NCBI RefSeq assembly: GCF_900112685.1
Contig: NZ_FOMS01000001.1
Span: forward strand, 372,001 to 436,000
Length of the DNA: 64,000 nt
Origin: Roseivivax sediminis
GTDB taxonomy: Bacteria > Pseudomonadota > Alphaproteobacteria > Rhodobacterales > Rhodobacteraceae
Direction: 5' to 3'
Shown: in pieces, positions 46,612 through 54,512 of the stretch
How the letters are laid out: each line of letters opens with the position of its first letter
How positions within the stretch are numbered: position 1 is the stretch's first letter
Notes under the pieces: model-generated
What the model was told of the DNA's origin: nothing
The model's database searches: none
The model's input: only the letters and a program-made list of their open reading frames with translations
Translations under genes and position numbers: made by a program

Positions 46612-47640
46612 TCAGGGGGCGGACGGGGGCGGCGCGGTCGATTTGCGCGCACAGAGCGCGGGCTCGAAACGCTCCCGGAAGGGCAGGTCGAGACCGTATG
46701 TGAGGTTGAGAAGCTGACGGCAGGCCGATTGCGTCATCTCGACGATGGGGGCGTGGATCGTGCTGAGGGCCGGCACCATGTATTCGGCAAAATCGACGTT
46801 GTCGTAGCCCAGCACGGAAACCTCGTCGGGCACGCTGACGCCGGAGGCCTGAAGGCGGGACGCCACCACCATCGCCACCTTGTCGTTGCCGCAGAACACC
46901 GCGGTGAACTTCGCCGACGACCGCAGGAGCATGTCGGCGGCCCGCTCGCCGCCCGCATAGCTGAAGGCCCCCTCGATGATCCGTTCGGGCGCCACCGGAT
47001 CGCCAAGCCGTGCCATCTCATCGACGAAGCCGCCATGCCGCTGCTTGGCGTCCTGCGCCGAGAGCCGGCCGGTAATGACGGCGATCTTCCGGTGGCCGAG
47101 TCCATGAAGGTGCCGCGCTGCAAGGCGGCCGCCAAGGTCGTGATCGATGGAAAAGGCCCGGCCGGGCAGGGCCTCGACCTCGCGATTGATGCAGACGAGG
47201 TTCGGATATCGCTCCGACAGGCTGGCGAGCTTGAACTCGCCGAGCCGCGAGCCCGACATCAAGATGCCGTCGCAATCGCGATTGATCAGGTAGTCGATGT
47301 GTCCGAGCCGGTCTTCGTCGGTCTGCGCGTCCTCGGCATTGGCCAGGATCATGTGCTTACCCTGCTGCCGAAGCTCCAGCTCGATGGCCCGGATCATCAT
47401 CTGGTAGTAGGGCCCCTCGAGCGACGGCACCCACACACCCAGCAGATCCGAGCGGCGAGACGACAGCGACCGGGCGATGCTGTTGGGGCGATACTTGAGC
47501 TGGGTGATCGCGCGGGCGATCTTCTCGGCGGATTTCGGCGAAACTGAACCGTTTCCAGAAACGTATCTCGATACGGTACCGGAACCCACACCGGCGAGCC
47601 TTGCCACATCCTTCAGTGTCGCCATCTTTTGCTCCGCCAT
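46612..47640 (-). CDS. LacI-family transcriptional regulator
   Basis: A 342-residue repressor. The headpiece is MATLKDVARLAGVGSGTVSR and YVSGNGSVSPKSAEKIARAI, the hinge follows with YRPNSIARSLSSRRS, and the effector domain is LacI-like (FSIDHDLGGRLAARHLHGLG, TAVFCGNDKVAMVVASRL, VSVLGYDNVDFAEYMVPALS). It precedes the GH94 gene by 23 bases on the same strand and probably controls both arms of the locus through the palindrome at 47777. The start MAEQKMATLK is preferred; the frame is open further upstream across the operator. Confidence 0.93.
   Translation of the reverse strand: MAEQKMATLKDVARLAGVGSGTVSRYVSGNGSVSPKSAEKIARAITQLKYRPNSIARSLSSRRSDLLGVWVPSLEGPYYQMMIRAIELELRQQGKHMILANAEDAQTDEDRLGHIDYLINRDCDGILMSGSRLGEFKLASLSERYPNLVCINREVEALPGRAFSIDHDLGGRLAARHLHGLGHRKIAVITGRLSAQDAKQRHGGFVDEMARLGDPVAPERIIEGAFSYAGGERAADMLLRSSAKFTAVFCGNDKVAMVVASRLQASGVSVPDEVSVLGYDNVDFAEYMVPALSTIHAPIVEMTQSACRQLLNLTYGLDLPFRERFEPALCARKSTAPPPSAP
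47545..47557. promoter_or_regulatory. Possible second, intragenic LacI half-operator
   Basis: TGAACCGTTTCCA inside the first codons of the LacI gene matches 11 of 14 positions of the operator TGGAACCGGTTCCA. It lies about 232 bases from it, a distance that could support looping. It may be coincidental because the bases also encode a conserved SGNGS segment. Confidence 0.25.
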
Positions 47641-47776
47641 TCTGGATACCCGAATATCATTACGATTTTTTATTTTTATTTCAGCAACATGACAAGACGC
47701 GTAGCCGCTTGCGGCAGGCCACCGCAACTTGGTTGTCGCAGGAACGATTGACAAAATCAAGGTGTCGTGATTGGAA

Positions 47777-47790
47777 TGGAACCGGTTCCA
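47777..47790. promoter_or_regulatory. LacI-type operator between the divergent sugar genes
   Basis: TGGAACCGGTTCCA is a perfect 14-bp palindrome with the central CG typical of LacI/GalR-family operators. It lies between the LacI gene (start 47640) and the binding-protein gene (start 47867), where both promoters must be. Confidence 0.75.
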
Positions 47791-47866
47791 GTGGGGGATC
47801 TGGAGCATGGCACGGCCGCGCCATGCCATTCAGCGACGCTCGAATTCGGTGCATCCGGGAGGACAC

Positions 47867-49099
47867 ATGTTTCACAAGACGAAATCGTTGGCGCATACCG
47901 CCATGGCTCTGACCATCGGCGCGGGCGCGGCCCATGCCCAGGAGGCGGAGGTCATCCATTTCTGGACCTCGGGCGGCGAATCGGCGGCAATCTCGGTCAT
48001 CGCCGAGGCGTTCGAGGAACGTGGCGGAAATTGGGTCGACAACGCCATCGCCGGCGGTTCGGCCGCCCGCGGCGCGGCCATCAACCGGATCATCGGCGGA
48101 GATCCGTCGACCGCCGCGCTGTTCAACACGTCGCAGCAATATCACGAGATAATCGGGGAAGGCCTGCTGAACGACATCGACGGCGTCGCCAACCGGAACG
48201 ATTGGGACAACGTTCTGCCCGCCCCTATCGTCGATGCGATCAAGGTCGACGGCAAATATTACGCCGCCCCGGTCAACATCCATATGCCGCTCTGGCTCTG
48301 GTATTCATCGGACGCGCTCCAGGAAGCGGGCATCGAGTCGCCGCCCGAAACCATGGAAGAGTTCTTCGCCGCTCTCGACGCTCTGCAAGAGGCGGGTATC
48401 ACTCCGCTCGCACTCGGCGGCCAGCGCTGGCAGGAGAACCTGCTCTTCTCCGCGATGATGACCAATGTCGGCGGGCACGACCTGTGGACAAGCGTCTACG
48501 CGGACAAGGACGAGGCAGCGATCAACTCGCCCGAATTCCGGGAGGTCATCGAGACCTTCATCCGACTGAAGCAATATGTCGATGACGCCTCGCCCGGCCG
48601 CAACTGGAACGACACGACAGCGATGCTGATCAGCGACGAGGCCGGATTTCAGTTCATGGGCGACTGGGCGAAGGGCGAGTTCAAGCAGGCCGATCAGGAA
48701 ATCGGCGTCGATTACGGCTGCCTGCCCGGCCTGCGCGCAGATTCCCCCTACGTGCTGGGCGGTGACGTCTTCGTCTTTCCGCGCACCGACGACCCCGCAC
48801 AGATCGAGGCGCAGACCATGCTGGTCGAGACCATTACCGCGCCGGACGTTCAGGTGTCGTTCAACAACCTGAAGGGGTCGATCCCGATCCGGTCCGACGT
48901 GGACGCCACCGCGCTGGACGAATGCGCCGCACTCGGCATGGAGATTCTGTCCGACCCCTCGCGCCAGGCCCCTGACGCCTCGCAGATGATGGAGGAATAC
49001 GTCTACGGATCGGTCCAGGACATCATCACCGAACTCTGGAACACGGACATGAGCGTCGACGAGGCCGTCTCCCGCTTCGACAGCGCACTGCGCAACTGA
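47867..49099 (+). CDS. Carbohydrate ABC transporter substrate-binding protein
   Basis: A 410-residue periplasmic protein with a signal peptide of about 24 residues (ending AAHAQ). The mature chain begins EVIHFWTSGGESAAISVIAE and has AAINRIIGGDPSTAALFNTS, GKYYAAPVNIHMPLWLWYS and AAMLISDEAG-like segments, close to glucose/mannose-type CUT1 binding proteins of proteobacteria. The start follows GGGAGGACAC. It is divergent from LacI. A strong hairpin follows it before the permease genes, probably to keep it more abundant than they are. Confidence 0.92.
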   Translation: MFHKTKSLAHTAMALTIGAGAAHAQEAEVIHFWTSGGESAAISVIAEAFEERGGNWVDNAIAGGSAARGAAINRIIGGDPSTAALFNTSQQYHEIIGEGLLNDIDGVANRNDWDNVLPAPIVDAIKVDGKYYAAPVNIHMPLWLWYSSDALQEAGIESPPETMEEFFAALDALQEAGITPLALGGQRWQENLLFSAMMTNVGGHDLWTSVYADKDEAAINSPEFREVIETFIRLKQYVDDASPGRNWNDTTAMLISDEAGFQFMGDWAKGEFKQADQEIGVDYGCLPGLRADSPYVLGGDVFVFPRTDDPAQIEAQTMLVETITAPDVQVSFNNLKGSIPIRSDVDATALDECAALGMEILSDPSRQAPDASQMMEEYVYGSVQDIITELWNTDMSVDEAVSRFDSALRN

Positions 49100-49125
49100 A
49101 CCTGCGACCGGCAAGGACCTGCGTA

Positions 49126-49150
49126 GGCGGGAAGGCGCGTCCTTCCCGCC
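49126..49150 (+). other. Intercistronic hairpin between binding protein and permease
   Basis: GGCGGGAAGG, a 5-nt CGCGT loop and CCTTCCCGCC form a perfect 10-bp stem. Such structures after ABC binding-protein genes commonly stabilise the upstream mRNA or cause partial termination; there is no T-tract, so read-through to the permeases is expected. Confidence 0.7.
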
Positions 49151-49170
49151 GTCGAACGAGGGAGGACATC

Positions 49171-50070
49171 GTGCAGACCGCTCAACTCACCTGGCACGTG
49201 CGACGCAACGCCGTGGCCTACCTGGCCCTGCTGCCAATGGCCGCGATCGTCGTGTTCGCATATCTGGGCACGATGGCGTGGTCGATCCGCCTGTCGTTCT
49301 CCAGCTCCCGGCTGCTTCCCAGAAACGACTTCGTGGGCTTCGCCCAGTACACAGAGCTGTTCGGGACGTCGCGCTGGCTGACCTCGCTGGAGAACTTCGC
49401 CTTCATCGCTGTGTTCTTCCTTGCGATCTGCTTCGTCCTGGGCACGCTTCTGGCGATCTTCATCGATCAGAACGTGCGCGCTGAGGGCCTGTTCCGGACG
49501 GCCTTCCTCTATCCCTACGCCATGTCCATGGTCGTGACCGGCCTGATGTGGCAATGGATCCTCAACCCGGATCTCGGCATCGAGCGGACGATGCGCGATA
49601 TGGGGTTCTCCGGCTTCGTGCTCGACTGGGTCGTCAACAGCAATACCGTCCTCTACGCCGTGGTGCTCGCCACCGTCTGGCACGGGGCCGGGCTGGTGAT
49701 GGCGCTGCTGCTGGCCGGCCTGCGGGGCATCGACACCGATCTGTGGAAGGCCACGCGGATCGACGGCATCCCGGCCTGGCGCGTCTATGCCTTTATCATC
49801 CTGCCGATCCTGCGGCCGATGATCGTCACCTCGCTGGTGCTGCTGTCGATCAGCATCGTCAAGATGTACGACCTCATCGTCGCGATGACCAACGGCGGCC
49901 CCGGCAATGCCAGCGAGGTTCCCGCGAAGTTCATCATGGACAACCTGTTCGAGCGGGCGAACATCGGATTGGCGACCGCGGCCTCGACCACGATGCTGGT
50001 CACCGTCCTGCTCATCATCGCGCCGGTTCTCTATTCGCAATACCTCGGCAAGAAGGGATCCTCGGCATGA
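49171..50070 (+). CDS. Carbohydrate ABC transporter permease (first)
   Basis: A 299-residue MalF-type permease with six hydrophobic segments. The coupling loop is DLWKATRIDGIPAWRVYAFI, and GPGNASEVPAKFIMDNLF is the usual later segment. The GTG start follows GAGGGAGGACATC. Its stop overlaps the start of the second permease by ATGA. It forms the heterodimeric channel with the next gene. Confidence 0.92.
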   Translation: MQTAQLTWHVRRNAVAYLALLPMAAIVVFAYLGTMAWSIRLSFSSSRLLPRNDFVGFAQYTELFGTSRWLTSLENFAFIAVFFLAICFVLGTLLAIFIDQNVRAEGLFRTAFLYPYAMSMVVTGLMWQWILNPDLGIERTMRDMGFSGFVLDWVVNSNTVLYAVVLATVWHGAGLVMALLLAGLRGIDTDLWKATRIDGIPAWRVYAFIILPILRPMIVTSLVLLSISIVKMYDLIVAMTNGGPGNASEVPAKFIMDNLFERANIGLATAASTTMLVTVLLIIAPVLYSQYLGKKGSSA

Positions 50071-50966
50071 GTGTGGCCGAACTGATCGCCCCCGCCGCCC
50101 GGCGGCCCGTGACTTCCCAGCAGCTCTGGGGACGCATAGGGATCTACGCCTTCCTCGGCGCGATGACGCTGTTCTTTCTGCTGCCGCTCTACGTGATGGT
50201 CGTCACCTCGCTGAAGACGATGGACGAGATCCGGCTGGGACAGATCTTCGCCCTGCCCCGCGAGCTCACCTTCGACGCCTGGAAGGTGGCATGGTCGAGC
50301 GCCTGCACCGGGCTCGACTGTACCGGACTGCGCGTCGGCTTCTGGAACTCGGTCGAGATCCTGATCCCCAGCGTCGTGCTGTCGATCCTGCTGGGCGCGT
50401 TGAACGGCTACGCGCTGTCGTTCTGGAAGGTCCGTGGCGGGAATGTGCTCTTCGCCTGCCTGCTGCTGGGCGCATTCATGCCCTATCAGGTGTTCATCTA
50501 TCCGCTGGTGCGCTTCTACGCCCAGGCGGGCATCTACGGATCGCTGCCGGGGGTCGTGCTCACGCATGTCATTTTCGGGATGCCGGTGATGACGCTCCTG
50601 TTCCGGAACTACTATTCGGGGCTTCCGACCGAACTCTTCAAGGCGGCACGCATCGACGGAGCCGGCTTCTGGATGATCTTCTTCACCATCATCCTGCCGA
50701 TGTCCGTCCCGATCACCATCGTCGCGGTCATCATGCAGGTCACGGCGATCTGGAACGACTTCCTGCTGGGGCTCGTCTTCGCGGGCCGCGAGAACCTGCC
50801 GATGACCGTGCAGCTGAACAACATCGTCAACACCACCACCGGCGAACGGGCCTACAACGTCAACATGGCCGCGACCATCCTGACGTCTCTGGTCCCGCTG
50901 GCCGTTTATCTGGGCTCCGGCCGCTGGTTCGTCCGCGGCATCGCCTCCGGCGCCGTGAAGGGGTAA
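50067..50966 (+). CDS. Carbohydrate ABC transporter permease (second)
   Basis: A 299-residue MalG-type permease. The coupling loop is LPTELFKAARIDGAGFWMIF, preceded by FGMPVMTLLFRNYYSG, and ITIVAVIMQVTAIWNDFLLG is conserved in this family. An unusual insertion with two cysteines (SSACTGLDCTGLRVGF, about residues 75-90) lies in the first periplasmic loop, also seen in glucose-type permeases. It overlaps the previous gene by four bases and is three bases from the ATPase gene. Confidence 0.92.
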   Translation: MSVAELIAPAARRPVTSQQLWGRIGIYAFLGAMTLFFLLPLYVMVVTSLKTMDEIRLGQIFALPRELTFDAWKVAWSSACTGLDCTGLRVGFWNSVEILIPSVVLSILLGALNGYALSFWKVRGGNVLFACLLLGAFMPYQVFIYPLVRFYAQAGIYGSLPGVVLTHVIFGMPVMTLLFRNYYSGLPTELFKAARIDGAGFWMIFFTIILPMSVPITIVAVIMQVTAIWNDFLLGLVFAGRENLPMTVQLNNIVNTTTGERAYNVNMAATILTSLVPLAVYLGSGRWFVRGIASGAVKG

Positions 50967-50969
50967 GCC

Positions 50970-52049
50970 ATGACCTCCGTCTCCATCCGCAACCTTGAAA
51001 TCCGCTATGGCCAGCACGCGGTCATAGACAAGCTCGACCTCGATATCCGGGACGGCGAGTTCCTGGTCCTCCTCGGGCCGTCGGGCTGCGGGAAATCCAC
51101 GCTGATGAATGCCGTCGGCGGGCTCACTGACGCGAGCGCAGGCAGCATCCATTTCGACGGCAAGGACGTCACCTGGGCCGATCCGAAGGACCGCGGCATC
51201 GGCATGGTGTTCCAGTCCTACGCGCTCTACCCGACGATGAGCGTGCGTCGGAACATGTCCTACGGCCTGCGCATCGCCCGGGTCGATCGCGCCACGATCG
51301 ACAGGAAGATCGAATGGGCGGCCGAGGTCCTGCAGATCACGCACCTGCTCGACCGCAAGCCCGCGGCGCTGTCGGGCGGACAGCGGCAGCGCGTTGCAAT
51401 CGGTCGCGCCCTCGTGCGCGACGCCGACATCTTCCTGTTCGACGAGCCGCTGTCGAACCTCGACGCCAAGCTGCGCGCGGAGCTCAGGCTGGAGATCAAG
51501 AAGCTGCACAAGGCGATCGGTTCAACCATGATCTACGTGACCCACGATCAGATCGAGGCGCTGACGCTCGCCGACCGGATCGCCGTAATGAAGGATGGCG
51601 TCATCCAGCAGCTCGATACGCCACTGAATGTCTACAACAAACCGGCCAACGCCTTTGTCGGCGGTTTTCTCGGTTCGCCCGCCATGAACAAGGTCGAGGG
51701 GCAGTTTTCCACGCGCGACGGCACGCTCACGTTCGAAACCGGCGGTTTCGCCCTCGACATGGAGGCCTATCCTTTCGAGGAGCGCGTCGAGACCGGTCAG
51801 AAGGCGACGCTGGGCCTGCGGCCGGAGCATATCGTACCGGCCGACGGCACATCGCGGCAGCTCGAAGGCACTCTGTCACTGATCGAACCGATGGGCAGCG
51901 ACATACTCGCCTGGTCGGACTTCGGGGGCATCAGCATGGCGCATCGACTGAGTCAGGAAGACAGCTACACGGTCGGCAACCCTTTTGCGGTGAACATCGA
52001 CACCCGGAAGGCGTCCTTCTTCGATCAAGCGACCGGGAAGCGGCTTTGA
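50970..52049 (+). CDS. Carbohydrate ABC transporter ATP-binding protein (UgpC/MalK type)
   Basis: A 359-residue ATPase. Walker A is GPSGCGKST, the Q-loop GMVFQSYALYPTMSV, the signature LSGGQRQRVAIGRAL, Walker B IFLFDEPLSNLDAKLR and the switch VTHDQIEALTLADR. Residues about 240-355 form the TOBE/OB-fold regulatory domain of MalK-like ATPases (LGLRPEHIVPADG). It is the last gene of the operon, three bases after the second permease. Confidence 0.94.
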   Translation: MTSVSIRNLEIRYGQHAVIDKLDLDIRDGEFLVLLGPSGCGKSTLMNAVGGLTDASAGSIHFDGKDVTWADPKDRGIGMVFQSYALYPTMSVRRNMSYGLRIARVDRATIDRKIEWAAEVLQITHLLDRKPAALSGGQRQRVAIGRALVRDADIFLFDEPLSNLDAKLRAELRLEIKKLHKAIGSTMIYVTHDQIEALTLADRIAVMKDGVIQQLDTPLNVYNKPANAFVGGFLGSPAMNKVEGQFSTRDGTLTFETGGFALDMEAYPFEERVETGQKATLGLRPEHIVPADGTSRQLEGTLSLIEPMGSDILAWSDFGGISMAHRLSQEDSYTVGNPFAVNIDTRKASFFDQATGKRL

Positions 52050-52494
52050 TGCGCGCCTCACAGCCACGATCCGCGTCACGGCACCCGTGACCGGAGCCCA
52101 GCTTTGTCCCAAAATTTTGCGAGGCGCGGAATGTCCTCGTTGAAATGGACGTTGGCAAATAGGATATTCGTCGCCTTCGGCCTGGATGTGTCCTTTCGAC
52201 ATGCGGCGCCACGCGGCTGAAGCGCGGGCTTCGTCCCGCCTCTTTCCGACGGTGGACGTGAAAGGCTCCGGAACCGCGGAACTTTTGGAGGACAAATCCG
52301 CGCTTCGTCAACTTGGGCGCGGGGGTCGACGGCAATCGGCTAACAGCAGTACCGCGGCTGCTCCCTCAATCGAAACCCACCGAATTTATGTGGTAAGCTT
52401 GTCATGGAAGAATTATTGTCGCCTCGATGAAAGCCAAAACGGCCGGAATGGCATTCAATTGGTGGCCGCCACAACCGCCTTACATATTTCAGAA
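52050..52494. other. Gene-free stretch of 445 bases before the island junction
   Basis: No supported gene. A GTCACGG-CAC-CCGTGAC hairpin at 52075-52091, 26 bases after the ATPase stop, may terminate the sugar operon, although no T-tract follows. A minus-strand frame around 52110-52260 reads with protein-like composition (MSKGHIQAEGDEYPICQRPF) but cannot be assigned. Confidence 0.4.
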
Positions 52495-52540
52495 TGGCGA
52501 CCCCGGCAGGATTCGAACCTGCAACCTGCCCCTTAGGAGT
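52495..52540 (-). other. Island attachment site: 3' fragment of tRNA-Arg (anticodon CCU)
   Basis: Read on the minus strand the sequence holds an anticodon loop CTCCTAA, the 3' anticodon-stem strand, a perfect T-arm GCAGG-TTCGAAT-CCTGC, the 3' acceptor strand CGGGGTC, a discriminator G and CCA. The D-arm and 5' acceptor strand (expected GACCCCG) are absent to the right. This is the usual product of integration into the 3' part of a tRNA gene. The intact tRNA should lie at the other end of the island, beyond the window. Confidence 0.85.
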
Positions 52541-52594
52541 TAATAGAGTGATGTTGTGGATCGCCCGATATCACCCGGTATCATACTGAAAATA

Positions 52595-52610
52595 AAGGAT
52601 AATTATCCTT
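52595..52610. repeat. 16-bp perfect palindrome upstream of the integrase gene
   Basis: AAGGATAATTATCCTT lies between the attachment site and the integrase start, about 89 bases before the latter. It may be an operator for the integrase gene or an accessory recombination site. Nearby GATATCAC and GTATCATA form a loose direct repeat. Confidence 0.5.
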
Positions 52611-52698
52611 CGTCAGATTTGAATCGGCCAATATCGTCTGTAACCGTCGCGGGTCGCAGGCGGTTCGCGAAACGGCACCAAACTGTTCGGAGGTTAAC

Positions 52699-54015
52699 AT
52701 GGCTGACTGGCTAAACGAGAAGAAAATCAAGGCCCTCACCTGGAGTGGCGAAGCACAAACTATTCGCGACGGAAAAATCGCAGGGTTCTTCGTTGCAGTG
52801 AACAAGACATGCAAATCCTACAAGATCCAAGCCGATCTTTGGCAAGGGCCCAGTGGGCGAAGAACTCTCGTCCGAACGGTCCGTCACACGATAGGAACAA
52901 CAGAGACCCACAGCCTCGCCGAAGCAAGGAATATCGCAGCTGAACTACTGAGCAAGATCAAGCGGGGTGTGGACCCCTTCCCACCTAAGCGGCAGGCTCG
53001 CGACGGCGCGGACTTGATGGTTGTTAATGGAGACCCTGTTGGTTGGAACGTGGACGAGCTCATGATCAACTATCAGGCCGTGCTCGCAGCAGCAGAAAAA
53101 TCCGAAAGGTCTATACACAACGTTGAGGAAACTCGAGTGCGTTACCTCAAGCGCTGGCGCGGCCGAATGATAGTAGACATTAGGAAAAAAGACGCTCGTG
53201 AACTCCATGCATATATCACAGCAAACCACGGAAAAATTGTTGCCAATCAGACAATGCGATATTTCCGTGCTGCGTATAATGTGGCTGAAGCTCTCTCCGA
53301 CGATGAAGAAGCTTTCGAATACAACCCTGTTCAAGGCGTGATATTCCATAAGGAAAGGGCCAGCAAGAGGGTCATTTTACCGCAACTTATTTTCGATTGG
53401 TGGAGTCAAGTGGAGGCGCTTCCAAACCCTCTGAGGCAGGAGATGCACAAGCTACATATCTTGAGCGGATTACGCCCGGGAACAGTTATGACGATCAAAA
53501 GAGAATGGCTCGACCTTCAGTCATGCACTATACACTTCCCGAAAATGAAAACTTCGGAAGGCTTCGATCTCCCACTTTCGTGGCAAATGGTGGACTGCGT
53601 AAAACGTGCAGAGGAGATGTCCAAATTCCTGTACTCAGGATCAGAATGGCTCTTTCCCACAAGAGCCAAGGATCGCTCCATCACCCACACCAAGGTAATA
53701 CGTGAAAAATCGATGCCGAGTGAGACGGGACACATTCTTCGACATACCCATCGGACCATCGCGCAATCGGTAGGGGTAAGTCCCATCAACGCGAAGCTAC
53801 TGCTGGACCAAAAAATTCCAGGTATCGACGGCGTTTACATTCACGACGTAGCACTATTCGGGCCGCTTCTTCGTGATCAGCAAAAAATTAGTGACTGTAT
53901 AACGAGTCTCGCCACAGACAGAGACGCAATCCTGCCGACACATGCCAACGCAGCGCAGATACTTCAACTCTCCCCAAATACAAAATCTGTCACGCGGCTT
54001 CGTCATGCGCAATAG
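52699..54015 (+). CDS. Tyrosine-type site-specific integrase
   Basis: A 438-residue recombinase. The catalytic residues are visible: Arg in LHILSGLRPGTVM (about 257), His-x-x-Arg in GHILRHTHRTIAQ (about 345-350) and the nucleophile Tyr in GIDGVYIHDVALFG (about 380). The N-terminal arm-binding part is GEAQTIRDGKIAGFFVAVNK with the core-binding domain around 130-220. It is divergent from better-known P4-type integrases. It sits 160 bases from the tRNA-Arg fragment and must have integrated the island there. Its codon use and composition are more AT-rich than the flanking sugar operon. Confidence 0.93.
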   Translation: MADWLNEKKIKALTWSGEAQTIRDGKIAGFFVAVNKTCKSYKIQADLWQGPSGRRTLVRTVRHTIGTTETHSLAEARNIAAELLSKIKRGVDPFPPKRQARDGADLMVVNGDPVGWNVDELMINYQAVLAAAEKSERSIHNVEETRVRYLKRWRGRMIVDIRKKDARELHAYITANHGKIVANQTMRYFRAAYNVAEALSDDEEAFEYNPVQGVIFHKERASKRVILPQLIFDWWSQVEALPNPLRQEMHKLHILSGLRPGTVMTIKREWLDLQSCTIHFPKMKTSEGFDLPLSWQMVDCVKRAEEMSKFLYSGSEWLFPTRAKDRSITHTKVIREKSMPSETGHILRHTHRTIAQSVGVSPINAKLLLDQKIPGIDGVYIHDVALFGPLLRDQQKISDCITSLATDRDAILPTHANAAQILQLSPNTKSVTRLRHAQ

Positions 54016-54118
54016 TAGTGGGCTGAGGTGTAAACTGCAGGTACGAAAGGAACGGCGCCTAAAAGGGCACCCGGATGAGTTTGGGCTCGAGCAGGATATC
54101 TGTGATATTACCTTATGG

Positions 54119-54343
54119 TTATCCATAAGCTTTCGCGTGCACAAGATACACCTTTGGGTTGATCGCCATCACTTCCATCATGGCCGTCAGATTTCCGATG
54201 TAGAGGTATTCGGGGCAAGGCAGATTTCTTCTCAAATGTCAGCCGCTGCTCGCAAAGCTTTCGCTGCCCTTGGATACCGCATTCACGACACTGGTGCCGA
54301 TGTATACGGCCATCAGCACTGCGATGGAAATCACTCGAAACAT
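54119..54343 (-). pseudogene. Small membrane-protein frame interrupted by an in-frame TGA
   Basis: From an ATG at 54343 the minus strand reads MFRVISIAVLMAVYIGTSVV followed by NAVSKGSES, one hydrophobic helix. A TGA comes at 54239-54241, and the same frame continues HLRRNLPCPEYLYIGNL and MMEVMAINPKVYLVHAKAYG to a TAA at 54119. The two halves together would give 74 residues. The family is not recognised. It may be a gene with one nonsense mutation, or the first 34 codons may be a complete small protein. No strong ribosome binding site is present. Confidence 0.35.
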
Positions 54344-54512
54344 GATGCAATCCGCGCGTATTCAAGAATAGAGCGCGAGTTCAAGTTGGGTTGATACGGT
54401 CAGATTTACTCATTGCAAGAAATGCGAAGGGCGAACAACAGCCCGCCGCCCTTTTCAGGGTTAGAGGGCTTTCGCCAACTTCAATAACCCGGTGGTCAAT
54501 GCGCGGGGAGGG
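54344..54512. other. Intergenic stretch between integrase area and hsdR
   Basis: No gene recognised. A GC-rich segment at 54440-54500 precedes the end of hsdR and could hold its terminator, but no clear stem with a T-tract was found. Confidence 0.35.

Noticed and set aside
44069-46717. Very long plus-strand open frame (882 codons) opposite the GH94 gene
   Set aside because: It is the antisense frame of a GC-rich gene; composition is Arg/His/Asp-rich with no domain, while the minus strand gives a complete GH94 enzyme.
52495-52575. Complete tRNA gene at the island border
   Set aside because: Only the part from the anticodon loop to CCA is present; the sequence to the right does not contain the D-arm or 5' acceptor strand.
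54239-54241. Selenocysteine reading of the in-frame TGA in the small membrane frame
   Set aside because: No selenocysteine insertion hairpin directly after the TGA and no redox family match; nonsense mutation or true stop is simpler.
53942-54394. 150-codon plus-strand frame after the integrase
   Set aside because: It overlaps the integrase C-terminus, has no ribosome binding site and no recognisable domain; the minus strand has a more protein-like reading.
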